The notes below the pieces were generated by a model. The model had not been told where the DNA came from. It ran no database searches and was given only the letters and a program-made list of their open reading frames with translations. A stretch of 31,544 bases of DNA, taken from assembly GCA_964609975.1 (NCBI GenBank), contig CAZSTR010000015.1, forward strand, positions 1 through 31,544. The letters run 5' to 3'. Positions 16,131 through 24,136 of this stretch are shown here, piece after piece. Origin of the DNA: UBA5905 sp964609975 (GTDB lineage: Bacteria > Bacillota > Clostridia > Oscillospirales > Acutalibacteraceae). Both the position numbers and the translations under genes were made by a program. Each line of letters starts with the position of its first letter. Positions within the stretch are counted from its first letter, which is position 1.

Positions 16131-17369
16131 TTATTCGTAAATCGGGAACCGGGCGCAAAGCGCCTGTACCTCCCGGCTGACCTGCTCCCGGTTGCCCTCG
16201 AAGTCGGTGATGACCGCATGAATCCATGTGGCGATCGTGTCCATTTCCGCCTCCCGGAAGCCCCGCGTGGTGACGGCGGGGGTGCCCAAACGGACGCCGC
16301 TGGTGACGAAGGGGCTTTGGGGGTCGTTGGGAACGGTGTTCTTATTGGCGGTGATGTGCACCGCGTCAAGCCGATGCTCCAGCTCCTTGCCGGTCAGCTC
16401 CGTTCCCCGTAAATCCAACAGCAGCAGATGGTTGTCCGTGCCGCCGGAAACGATGCGATGGCCACGCGCCTGAAGGGCGGTGCTGAGCGCGGCGGCGTTT
16501 TTCACCGTCTGGCGCTGATGCTCCCGGAATTCCTCGGTCATGGCCTCGCCCAGCGCCACCGCCTTGGCGGCGATGATGTGCATGAGGGGGCCGCCCTGGG
16601 TGCCGGGGAAAATGGCCTTATCGATGGTTTTGGCCAGCTCCTCGCGGCAGAGAATCATGCCGCCGCGGGGGCCGCGCAGGGTCTTATGGGTGGTGGTGGT
16701 GACCACATCGGCGTATGGCACCGGCGAGGGATGCACCCCCGCGGCCACCAGTCCGGCGATATGGGCCATGTCCACCATGAGATAGGCTCCCACCCGGTTG
16801 GCGATTTGGCGGCAACGGGCGAAATCAATCACGCGGGAATAGGCGCTGGCGCCCACAACGATCAGCTTCGGCTGACATTCCACGGCGGTTTTTTCCATGG
16901 CGTCATAGTCGATGCGCTCGGTCTCGGCGTCCACGCCGTAGGGCACAATATGAAAATATTTTCCGGAAATGTTGACGGGAGAGCCGTGGGACAGATGGCC
17001 GCCCTCGGAGAGATTCATGCCCATGACTGTGTCGCCCGGATTTAGCAGGGCGAAGAACACCGCCAGATTGGCGTTCGCGCCGGAATGAGGCTGGACATTG
17101 GCGTGGTCTGCGCCGAAAAGGGCGCAGGCTCTTTCCCGCGCCAGCTGCTCCACCTTGTCCACGCATTGGCAGCCGCCATAATAGCGCTTTCCGGGATAGC
17201 CTTCGGCGTATTTGTTGGTGAGCACGCCGCCAGCGGCCAGCAGAACCGCCGGGGACACCACATTTTCCGAGGCAATGAGCTCGATGTTATGCCGTTGGCG
17301 TTGCAACTCCTCGTCGCAGGCCGCGGCAACCTGGGGGTCAAAATCCTTTAAGCTTTCAAAAAAATTCAT
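16131..17369 (-). CDS. glyA: Serine hydroxymethyltransferase
   Basis: This PLP enzyme interconverts serine and glycine and feeds one-carbon units into tetrahydrofolate. It has the full length (412 residues) and the key motifs IELIASEN (29-36), NKYAEGYPGKRYYGG (52-66), HSGANAN and the PLP lysine K229 in VVTTTTHKTLRGPRGG. The start chosen is the ATG at 17369, 7 nt after AGGAGG; an in-frame ATG two codons earlier is only 1 nt from the site, and the one at 17399 lies before it. It heads the minus-strand run glyA - GT2 - SleL - MBOAT - SGNH. That link to envelope genes is unusual and may just reflect packing. Confidence 0.97.
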   Translation of the reverse strand: MNFFESLKDFDPQVAAACDEELQRQRHNIELIASENVVSPAVLLAAGGVLTNKYAEGYPGKRYYGGCQCVDKVEQLARERACALFGADHANVQPHSGANANLAVFFALLNPGDTVMGMNLSEGGHLSHGSPVNISGKYFHIVPYGVDAETERIDYDAMEKTAVECQPKLIVVGASAYSRVIDFARCRQIANRVGAYLMVDMAHIAGLVAAGVHPSPVPYADVVTTTTHKTLRGPRGGMILCREELAKTIDKAIFPGTQGGPLMHIIAAKAVALGEAMTEEFREHQRQTVKNAAALSTALQARGHRIVSGGTDNHLLLLDLRGTELTGKELEHRLDAVHITANKNTVPNDPQSPFVTSGVRLGTPAVTTRGFREAEMDTIATWIHAVITDFEGNREQVSREVQALCARFPIYE

Positions 17370-17418
17370 GCTCATTCCTCCTGTTTTTTTGTGGGACATT
17401 TACCTTGGACACCCTTAT

Positions 17419-17447
17419 AGCATACCATGGCTTTTTTTGGGTGTCAA
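17419..17447 (-). promoter_or_regulatory. Promoter of glyA operon
   Basis: Minus-strand TTGACA (17442-17447), 17-bp spacer, TATGCT (17419-17424). The leader to the glyA start is about 40 nt. Confidence 0.8.
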
Positions 17448-17608
17448 CTGAACTTTTGCAAAAAAATCGGACAATTCCCAAAAAACCGAAGCGGCCGTCG
17501 AAAGCGGTCGAAAAAAGGGGGTTTTTCCCGGAAAAAGAATTCCGCCGCCGCACATATTTTTCGTCGCCCTCCGCACAATAAACGAGAAAAAGAAATGAGG
17601 TGGCATGG

Positions 17609-18526
17609 GTGAAAAAACGGTGGATTTTTTTGTGCTTGGCGGTGGCGGCGGTGGGCGTCGGCTGGAGTCGAAGCGGTGCGCCGGAGCCGACGCCGGTGAC
17701 GGTGGTGCGGCTCGTACGCCAAAGCGTGGAAAAAACGGTCTCCTGCAACGGAACGGTGCAGGCCGGCTCGACGCTGTCGGTGACGGTGGAAACGGGTTGT
17801 GTGCTGGAGCGTGTGGAGGCGCAGGCTGGACAGGCGGTGACGGCGGGAGAGGCGCTTGCCCAGGTGAACAAAGCCGCCAGTCGGGGGCGGCAGACGGGAC
17901 GGGCGCTGGAGGCTTTGACGCTGGCGGCGATGGAGGAAACAGTGTGCGCTCCGGCGGATGGAATTTTGATGACGGTGGAAGGTCGAGAGGCGGAATGGCT
18001 TCCTGCGGGGGAGGCGCTGGCGACGCTGGCGACGCTGTCCGGGCTGGAAATCCGGGTGATGATTCCGGAAAAGCAGCTGCGGCAGGTGCGCACGGGACAG
18101 ACGGTGCGGGTGCAAGGGGACGGGTTCGCGAAAAAGGTATATACCGGGGTGCTGTCCCGGATTGCGGCGACGGGAACGGTTTCCTCCACTGGGGACACGG
18201 CGGTGGAGGGGATTGTGACGCTGGATGCAGGGCAGGCGGATGCTTCCCTGCGGCTGGGGCTGACCGCCCGTGCGGAGATTGTGACCGCGGTGACCGAGGG
18301 GCTTCTGTTGCCCTATGAAGCAGTGCAGGAGGATGCCCAGGGGGTGGAGTTTGTGTATCTGGTGGAGCAGGGACAGGCGGTGCGCCACGATTTGTCGGAA
18401 ACCGCAGAGCTGAAGGCGGGCGTTTTGGCTGCGGATGACAGGCTGGAGGGGAGACAGCTGATTTTGAACCCCCAGTCTCTTGCAGAGGGGATGGCGGTGG
18501 ACGGCCGGGAGGAGACAGGGGCATGA
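17609..18526 (+). CDS. HlyD/MacA-like membrane fusion protein (periplasmic adaptor type)
   Basis: This 305-residue protein has an N-terminal membrane anchor (about 5-20) and then the beta-barrel/lipoyl pattern of adaptor proteins: SCNGTVQAGSTLSVTVETG, VEAQAGQAVTAGEALAQV, and a second lipoyl half ICAPADG-like VCAPADGILM followed by LSGLEIRVMIPEKQLRQV. The coiled-coil hairpin between the lipoyl halves is very short, which suits a Gram-positive cell without a TolC partner. I chose GTG 17609, about 8 nt after GAGG; GTG 17600 overlaps the site. The stop overlaps the next start by ATGA. It probably works with the permease next to it in export. Codon use is strongly GC-rich. Confidence 0.8.
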   Translation: MKKRWIFLCLAVAAVGVGWSRSGAPEPTPVTVVRLVRQSVEKTVSCNGTVQAGSTLSVTVETGCVLERVEAQAGQAVTAGEALAQVNKAASRGRQTGRALEALTLAAMEETVCAPADGILMTVEGREAEWLPAGEALATLATLSGLEIRVMIPEKQLRQVRTGQTVRVQGDGFAKKVYTGVLSRIAATGTVSSTGDTAVEGIVTLDAGQADASLRLGLTARAEIVTAVTEGLLLPYEAVQEDAQGVEFVYLVEQGQAVRHDLSETAELKAGVLAADDRLEGRQLILNPQSLAEGMAVDGREETGA

Positions 18527-19692
18527 TGGAACTGTGGAGCAGTGCATGGCAGGGCTTACGCCGCCGCCGGGCGCGCACGGCGCTGACGGTGGCCAGCGTG
18601 GCAATTGGAACGGCGATGGTGGCGTTGGTTAGCGGAATCGGTGCGCTGGGGGAGACGGCGGTGGGCAAGGAGCTGGAGAGCATGGGGGTGAACGGCCTGT
18701 CTGTAAGCGCTTCCAACGGGCTGGACGGAGAGTGCCTGACGGCAATTCGCCAGCTTTCGGCGGTGGAGCAGGCCATGCCCCTGGTGCTGGATTATGCGTC
18801 GGCCCGCTTCCCGGCGGGGGAGCGGTATGGGGTGGTGAGCTGTGGCATCGACGCAGGTGCAGACCAGCTGATTTCTCTGGAGTTGTTGCATGGGCGACTG
18901 CTGGAGCGGGGCGATGTGGAACGCGAGGGGGCGGTGTGTCTGGTGGATTCCGCCCTGGCGCTGGAGGCCTATGGGCGGGAAAATGTGGTGGGGAAAAGCC
19001 TTACGGTGATGCTGGGAACACAGCGGCTGGAGCTGACGGTGGTGGGGGTGACCGCCACCGGGAGTAGCTTGCTGAAGGCCGTCACGGCGATGATTCCCTA
19101 TATGGTCTATCTGCCCTATACAACCCTTCAAGCGGCGAGCGGGGACACCACCATCGACCAAATCGCCGTGCGGGTGGAGCCGGGCGGCTCGGCCACCGCT
19201 GAGAGAGCGATTCGCCGAACACTCAGTGGTCAGCAGGGGATTTCCTCCGTCAAAACGGAGGATTTGGCCGCCCAGCGGGAACGGCTGGAGCGTCTGACCG
19301 GGGTGATTTCTCTGGCGCTGACGGCCATCGGCGGGGTTTCGCTGTTGGTTTCCGGCTTCGGGATGCTGACGGCGATGCTGTCCTCGGTGCATGAACGCAC
19401 CGGAGAAATCGGCATCAAGAAGGCGGTGGGCGCCGGACGGGGGCGGATTTTGGCGGAGTTTTTGGCCGGGGCGGTGCTGATGAGCCTGCTGGGCGGCGGA
19501 ATTGGGCTGGCGGTGGGTGGCGGCGTGCTTTTGGCGGCCTGTGGCTGGTTGGGGCTGGCCTTCCCGGCGGTGGCCACGCGCTGGGGCGGAATTCTGTTGT
19601 TGACGGTGGTGCTGGGGGCGGCCTTTGGGGCGTATCCGGCCTATCGAGCCGCCGGTGCGCGGCCGGTGGAGGCGCTTCGCCGGGAATTGTGA
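18523..19692 (+). CDS. MacB/FtsX-type ABC transporter permease
   Basis: This 389-residue permease has the MacB topology: one membrane span near 20-42 (ALTVASVAIGTAMVALVSGI), a large extracytoplasmic MacB_PCD domain (about 45-260), and three C-terminal spans. GEIGIKKAVGAGRGRIL marks the coupling region, and the family ending is AYPAYRAAGARPVEALR. Such permeases work with a separate ATPase (LolD/MacB-N type) and an adaptor to export peptides or to drive cell-envelope reactions. The adaptor gene overlaps its start by 4 bp. No ATPase gene precedes or follows: the next gene is murA with its own promoter. The ATPase must be elsewhere, shared, or lost. Confidence 0.88.
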   Translation: MMELWSSAWQGLRRRRARTALTVASVAIGTAMVALVSGIGALGETAVGKELESMGVNGLSVSASNGLDGECLTAIRQLSAVEQAMPLVLDYASARFPAGERYGVVSCGIDAGADQLISLELLHGRLLERGDVEREGAVCLVDSALALEAYGRENVVGKSLTVMLGTQRLELTVVGVTATGSSLLKAVTAMIPYMVYLPYTTLQAASGDTTIDQIAVRVEPGGSATAERAIRRTLSGQQGISSVKTEDLAAQRERLERLTGVISLALTAIGGVSLLVSGFGMLTAMLSSVHERTGEIGIKKAVGAGRGRILAEFLAGAVLMSLLGGGIGLAVGGGVLLAACGWLGLAFPAVATRWGGILLLTVVLGAAFGAYPAYRAAGARPVEALRREL

Positions 19693-19700
19693 AAAATGCT

Positions 19701-19729
19701 TTGCTTTTTTGCAGAATGTATGCTATAAT
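19701..19729 (+). promoter_or_regulatory. Promoter of murA (extended -10)
   Basis: TTGCTT (19701-19706), 17-bp spacer, perfect TATAAT (19724-19729) with an upstream TG giving an extended -10. Transcription should start near 19736, leaving a leader of about 168 nt before murA. Confidence 0.75.
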
Positions 19730-19737
19730 ATCCACGG

Positions 19738-20013
19738 ATGTTTTGCCGAAGAAAAAAGCACGGCCTTCTTCGGCTGGAAAATATAGATGGCGCGGCGAAA
19801 TTTGTCGAATGGTTCAACGGGGCCGAAGGGCAACCGTCGCGACCGGACACCTTGCTGGCGGCGCTTTTTGCGGCGTGTCGGGGGAACAGGAAAGGGTGCT
19901 TTTGTGGAAAAATATCGGATTATCGGCGGCAATCGGCTGTCGGGCGCTGTGGATATAAGCGGAGCAAAAAATGCGGCGGTGGCGATTCTGCCGGCGGTGA
20001 TTTTGTCGGATGA
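19738..20013 (+). CDS. Possible near-leaderless upstream ORF overlapping murA
   Basis: An ATG stands at 19738, only about 2 nt after the predicted transcription start, so it would be translated leaderless. The frame stays open for 91 codons and ends 110 nt inside murA in another frame. The first part, up to about residue 53, has a coding-like composition (GAAKFVEWFNGAEG, DTLLAALFAAC); the rest is a murA shadow. A hairpin GCCGAAGAA/TTCTTCGGC (19745-19753, 19766-19774) lies near its start. I recognise no family. It may be a regulatory leader peptide, a remnant, or chance. Confidence 0.25.
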   Translation: MFCRRKKHGLLRLENIDGAAKFVEWFNGAEGQPSRPDTLLAALFAACRGNRKGCFCGKISDYRRQSAVGRCGYKRSKKCGGGDSAGGDFVG

Positions 20014-21163
20014 GCCTTGTCGGCTGGAAAATGTCCCCCATATCAGCGATGTGTTCACGACGCTGAAAATTTTGCAAAAGCTGGGGGCGCGGGTGGACTG
20101 GGTTGGCCAGAACACGGTGGAGATTGACCCCCGTTCGGTGAACACCGCCGCGGTGGATGAGCATTTGGGACGCAAAATGCGCGCTTCCTATTATTTCATC
20201 GGCGCTCTGCTGGGAAAAATGGGCGAGGCCAGTGTGCCCATGCCCGGCGGCTGTAATTTCGGCACCCGCCCCATCGACCTACACCTGAAGGGCTTCAACG
20301 CGCTGGGGGCGACCACCGATCTTTTGGAGAATAACATCATCACGGCTCATGCCGACCGGCTGGTGGGAGACGCGGTGTATTTGGATACGGTCAGCGTGGG
20401 TGCCACCATGAACATTATTCTGGCGGCGACGCGGGCGCGGGGCTCCACCATTATTGAAAACGCGGCGCGGGAGCCGCATATCGTGGATTTGGCGAACTTT
20501 TTGAATATGATGGGGGCGGACATTCGCGGTGCGGGCACCGATGTCATCAAAATTCGCGGCGTTCAGACCCTGCACGGAGCGGATTATTCCATTATTCCGG
20601 ATCAGATTGAGGCCGGAACCTATATGGCGATGACTGTGGCCACCGGCGGCGATGTGCTTATTCGGAATGTGACACCGAAGCATCTGGAGTCCATTTCGGC
20701 GAAGTTGGAGGAATTGGGCGCCTGCTTCGAGGACATGAACGATGCGGTGCGGATTCGTTGCGACGGTCCTCTGCATCACAGCAACATCAAAACCATGCCC
20801 TATCCGGGCTTCCCGACGGATATGCAGCCGCAATTCGGCGTGCTTTTGTCCATCGCCCAGGGCACCAGCACCATCACCGAGGGCATTTGGGAAAACCGGT
20901 TCCGGTATACCGAGCAGCTGTGCCGCATGGGGGCGCAAATCTCCGTGGAGGGGAAACGAGCCGTTTTCTCCGGCGTGCCGGAGCTGATGGCTGCGCCGGT
21001 GGAGGCGCTGGATTTGCGCGCCGGAGCAGCCATGGTGGTGGCCGGTCTTGTGGCGCGGGGCGAAACCGAGGTTTCGCAAATCGAGTATATCGAGCGGGGT
21101 TATGAAAAGCTGGTGGATAAGATTTTGCGTCTGGGCGGCGATATTCGCCGGGTGGACGACTGA
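19904..21163 (+). CDS. murA: UDP-N-acetylglucosamine 1-carboxyvinyltransferase
   Basis: This cytoplasmic enzyme makes the first committed peptidoglycan precursor by adding enolpyruvate to UDP-GlcNAc. From GTG 19904 it has 419 residues, the normal length, and opens with the family start EKYRIIGGNRLSG. Visible are K22 in SGAKNAA, the catalytic Cys (fosfomycin target) at C117 in MPGGCNFGTRPID, TDMQPQF in the active-site loop region, and the ending YEKLVDKILRLGGDI. AGGAAAGG lies 8-12 nt upstream. An in-frame ATG at 19787 would add 39 Arg-rich residues without a ribosome site and is rejected. It is preceded by a long structured leader. Firmicutes often have two MurA copies; which one this is cannot be told. 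Confidence 0.95.
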   Translation: MEKYRIIGGNRLSGAVDISGAKNAAVAILPAVILSDEPCRLENVPHISDVFTTLKILQKLGARVDWVGQNTVEIDPRSVNTAAVDEHLGRKMRASYYFIGALLGKMGEASVPMPGGCNFGTRPIDLHLKGFNALGATTDLLENNIITAHADRLVGDAVYLDTVSVGATMNIILAATRARGSTIIENAAREPHIVDLANFLNMMGADIRGAGTDVIKIRGVQTLHGADYSIIPDQIEAGTYMAMTVATGGDVLIRNVTPKHLESISAKLEELGACFEDMNDAVRIRCDGPLHHSNIKTMPYPGFPTDMQPQFGVLLSIAQGTSTITEGIWENRFRYTEQLCRMGAQISVEGKRAVFSGVPELMAAPVEALDLRAGAAMVVAGLVARGETEVSQIEYIERGYEKLVDKILRLGGDIRRVDD

Positions 21164-21176
21164 ACACATACCTTGA

Positions 21177-21216
21177 GGGCTGCAGCCATCCATTTCCGAC
21201 GGGGCTGCGGCCCTTT
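21177..21216 (+). terminator. Stem-loop after murA
   Basis: GGGCTGCAGCC (21177-21187) pairs with GGCTGCGGCCC (21203-21213) with one G-U pair, followed by only TTT. It is probably a weak terminator or attenuator between murA and the WalJ-like gene. Confidence 0.5.
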
Positions 21217-21239
21217 CCGAGAACAGAAGGGACAAAAGG

Positions 21240-22031
21240 ATGCTTCGTTATTGTGCGCTATTCAGCGGCAGCAGCGGCAACTGCACTTACATAGGAACGG
21301 CGGAGGCCGGGATTTTGGTGGACGCGGGCGTATCCGCCAAGCGAATTACCGAGGCGTTGCAGAGGCGGGATATCGACCCTGCCTCTATCAAAGCGGTGCT
21401 GGTGACCCATGAACATTCGGATCATATCGCCGGCCTGCGGGTGCTGTGCAAGCGGTTTCATTGGCCGGTGCTGGCGTCTGTGGGGACGCTGGACGCGCTG
21501 ACTGAGGGGGACAAGCTCCCCGCCGACCAGCGGATGTATGTGCTTTCTCCCGGAAAATCGGTGGGGATTTACGGCTTGCGCGTGACCCCCTTTTCCACGC
21601 CCCATGACAGCCGGGAATGTCTCGGCTATCGCATCGAGGGAGCGGGGCGCACGCTGGCGCTGGCGACGGACATCGGCTATATGACGGAGGAAATCCGCCG
21701 GGCGCTGAGCGGCTGTGGGCTGGTGCACGTCGAATCGAACCATGACCCGGAGATGCTCCGCGCCGGCCCTTATCCCTATTATTTGCAGGAGCGGATTTTG
21801 GGACGTGGCGGCCATCTGTCTAACGCCGCTTGTGCGGCCGTTTTGCCAGAGCTGGTGTCCGGCGGCACAACCCGGCTGGTGCTGGCTCATTTGAGCCGGC
21901 AGAACAACACTCCCCAGTTGGCTCTTTCCACGGCCGATGCCGCGCTGGAGCGGGCGGGTGTGACGGTTGGACGGGATTGTCTGCTGGAGGTTGCGGAGCC
22001 GGAGGGCACGAAGCCGGTGACCTATTTTTGA
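21240..22031 (+). CDS. WalJ/YycJ-like metallo-beta-lactamase fold hydrolase
   Basis: This 263-residue protein has the family opening LFSGSSGNCTYIG (about 7-19) and the metal motif THEHSDH (56-62), followed by STPHDS near residue 118 and ATDIGYMT near 142. YycJ/WalJ proteins are single-domain cytoplasmic hydrolases linked with the WalRK cell-wall regulon and with DNA-exonuclease-like activity; the exact reaction is unsettled. The walRK genes are not here. Its stop is 10 bp before rlmH, which agrees with the conserved yycJ-rlmH neighbourhood in Firmicutes and supports the call. Start ATG 21240 has AAGGGACAAAAGG upstream. Confidence 0.88.
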   Translation: MLRYCALFSGSSGNCTYIGTAEAGILVDAGVSAKRITEALQRRDIDPASIKAVLVTHEHSDHIAGLRVLCKRFHWPVLASVGTLDALTEGDKLPADQRMYVLSPGKSVGIYGLRVTPFSTPHDSRECLGYRIEGAGRTLALATDIGYMTEEIRRALSGCGLVHVESNHDPEMLRAGPYPYYLQERILGRGGHLSNAACAAVLPELVSGGTTRLVLAHLSRQNNTPQLALSTADAALERAGVTVGRDCLLEVAEPEGTKPVTYF

Positions 22032-22041
22032 GGAGGTCTGT

Positions 22042-22524
22042 ATGCTGAATGTGACGGTGCTGTGCGTGGGCCGGCTGAAGGAAAAATATTGGCAGGAGGC
22101 CTGCCGGGAATATGAAAAACGGATGGGCGCCTTTTGTCGGCTGCGTATTGTGGAGGTGGCGGAGGAACGGTTGCCGGACAATCCGTCGCCGGCGCAGATT
22201 GCCGCCACCGTGGACGCGGAAGGAAAGCGTCTGCTGGAGCTACTTCCGCGGGACGCCGCGACGATGGCGCTGTGTATCGAGGGGACGGGATATTCCTCGC
22301 CGGCGCTGGCGGAGAAAATCCGGCGCTGGACCGTGGAGGGGTGCAGTCATGTTTGCTTCGTGATTGGCGGCTCCTATGGGCTGTCCGATGCGGTGAAAAG
22401 CCAGGCGCGTCTGCGTCTGTCCATGTCGCCGATGACCTTTCCCCATCAGCTGGCGCGGGTGTTGCTCTTGGAGCAGTTGTATCGTTGCTGTCAAATCAAC
22501 GGCGGCGGAAAATATCATAAATAA
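22042..22524 (+). CDS. rlmH: 23S rRNA (pseudouridine1915-N3)-methyltransferase
   Basis: This SPOUT methyltransferase modifies pseudouridine 1915 in helix 69 of 23S rRNA on the 70S ribosome, using S-adenosylmethionine. It has the standard length of 160 residues, the knot motif FVIGGSYGLSD (106-116), and the conserved C-terminal MTFPHQLARVLLLEQLYR (131-148) ending in GGKYHK, whose terminal residues contact the target. The ATG at 22042 follows GAGGAGG-type sequence. It is translated with the WalJ-like gene upstream (10-bp gap). Confidence 0.97.
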   Translation: MLNVTVLCVGRLKEKYWQEACREYEKRMGAFCRLRIVEVAEERLPDNPSPAQIAATVDAEGKRLLELLPRDAATMALCIEGTGYSSPALAEKIRRWTVEGCSHVCFVIGGSYGLSDAVKSQARLRLSMSPMTFPHQLARVLLLEQLYRCCQINGGGKYHK

Positions 22525-22559
22525 GACCGCAAATTACACATAATGAAAGGAAAAACATA

Positions 22560-23996
22560 ATGGAACAGAATCATACCGGATATATTTCCCCACTTTCCAC
22601 GCGCTATGCCAGTCAGCAGATGCAGGAGATTTTTTCGGAGCGCTTCAAATTCCGTACCTGGAGACGACTGTGGGTTGCGCTGGCACGTGCCGAAAAGACC
22701 CTCGGACTGGACATCACCGACGAGCAGCTGGCGGAGCTGGAGGCTCATCGGGATGACATCAACTTTGAGGTGGCGGAAGCGCGGGAGCGTGAGGTGCGCC
22801 ATGATGTGATGAGCCATGTTTATGCCTATGGGGTGCAATGCCCGAAGGCGGCGCCCATCATCCATCTGGGCGCGACCAGCTGCTATGTGGGGGATAACAC
22901 GGATGTGGTGATTTTGCGGGAGGCCTCCCAGCTGGTGCTGAAGAAGGCGGCGCAGGTGTTGCACAATCTGGCGGAGTTTGCCTGCCAGTATAAGGACTTG
23001 CCTTGTCTGGGCTATACGCATTTACAGCCGGCGCAGCTCACCACCGTGGGCAAGCGGGCGACACTGTGGATGAACGAGCTGTGCATGGATATGGAAAATC
23101 TCCAGTTTCAGCTGGATCGGCTGCAGCTGTTGGGGTCGAAGGGAACTACCGGAACCCAGGCCAGCTTCATGGAGCTTTTTGACGGCGACGAGGAAAAAAT
23201 CCGCCGCATGGAACAGCTGATTGCGGAGGAGATGGGCTTCTCCGGGTGCGTCCCGGTGTCCGGCCAGACCTATTCCCGCAAGGTGGATACCTATTTCCTC
23301 GGTGTGCTGTCCGGCTTCGCGCAAAGCGCCTATAAATTTGCTAATGATCTGCGCCTACTCCAGGCCTTCGAGGAGGTGGAGGAGCCCTTTGCCAAAAAGC
23401 AAATCGGATCCTCAGCGATGCCCTATAAGCGCAATCCCATGCGCAGCGAGCGCATCTGCGCGCTGGCGCGGTATGTGACGGTGGACGCGCTCAATCCGGC
23501 CATCACCGCCTCCACCCAGTGGTTCGAGCGGACGCTGGACGACAGCGCCAATAAGCGGATTGCGGTGGCGGAGGCCTTTTTGGCGGTGGACGCGATTCTT
23601 AACATCTATACCGATGTAACCTCCGGGCTGGTGGTGTATGAGCCGGTGATTCACCGGCGCGTGATGGAAAAGCTGCCTTTCATGGCTACCGAAAATGTGA
23701 TGATGGAATCGGTGAAGAGAGGTGGAAATCGCCAGGAGCTGCATGAGGTGATTCGCCAGCTGTCCCAGGAGGCGGCCACTCGCGTGAAGCGAGAAGGGGC
23801 GCAGAACGATTTGATTGATCGCATGGCGGCGGATGCGCGAATTCCCCTCACTAAGGAGGATATTCTGGCGCAGATGGCGCCGGAAAGCTATATCGGCCGC
23901 AGTCCGGCGCAGGTGGAGGAGTTTTTGGCTGAGGTGGCTCAGCCTCTGTTGGAGCGGTATTATTCCGGTGATGTGGCGGAGGCGCTGACTCTTTGA
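22560..23996 (+). CDS. purB: Adenylosuccinate lyase
   Basis: PurB acts twice in purine synthesis, splitting fumarate from SAICAR and from adenylosuccinate. The protein has 478 residues and the fumarase/aspartase superfamily signature GSSAMPYKRNP (283-293) with the catalytic serine in that loop. Also visible are GATSCYVGDN (104-113) and THLQPAQ with H154 (153-159). The ATG at 22560 follows AAAGGAAAAACATA. It lies 35 bp after rlmH and is followed by a strong terminator, so it ends the plus-strand run from murA. No other purine genes are near. Confidence 0.97.
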   Translation: MEQNHTGYISPLSTRYASQQMQEIFSERFKFRTWRRLWVALARAEKTLGLDITDEQLAELEAHRDDINFEVAEAREREVRHDVMSHVYAYGVQCPKAAPIIHLGATSCYVGDNTDVVILREASQLVLKKAAQVLHNLAEFACQYKDLPCLGYTHLQPAQLTTVGKRATLWMNELCMDMENLQFQLDRLQLLGSKGTTGTQASFMELFDGDEEKIRRMEQLIAEEMGFSGCVPVSGQTYSRKVDTYFLGVLSGFAQSAYKFANDLRLLQAFEEVEEPFAKKQIGSSAMPYKRNPMRSERICALARYVTVDALNPAITASTQWFERTLDDSANKRIAVAEAFLAVDAILNIYTDVTSGLVVYEPVIHRRVMEKLPFMATENVMMESVKRGGNRQELHEVIRQLSQEAATRVKREGAQNDLIDRMAADARIPLTKEDILAQMAPESYIGRSPAQVEEFLAEVAQPLLERYYSGDVAEALTL

Positions 23997-24061
23997 GCGG
24001 GAGAAGCGCGGTCCCGCTGAAAACGCTTTTTTCAAAAGGCTGAAAAAGGCTGAAAATGAAC

Positions 24062-24104
24062 GAAAAAGCTCCGAGGCACTAGCAAAGTGCCTCGGAGCTT
24101 TTTT
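24062..24104. terminator. Bidirectional terminator after purB
   Basis: AAGCTCCGAGGCACT (24066-24080) pairs perfectly with AGTGCCTCGGAGCTT (24086-24100) around AGCAA. A-run on the left and T-run on the right let it serve purB and the convergent GGGtGRT gene. Confidence 0.92.
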
Positions 24105-24136
24105 GCATTTTGATAGAACTTTTCGAGCGAGAGAGC

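Noticed and set aside
17415..18776. 453-codon and other long Pro/His-rich minus-strand frames over the adaptor and permease genes
   Set aside because: Composition is typical of antisense frames of GC-rich genes, and they cross the glyA promoter; the plus-strand genes have clear domains.
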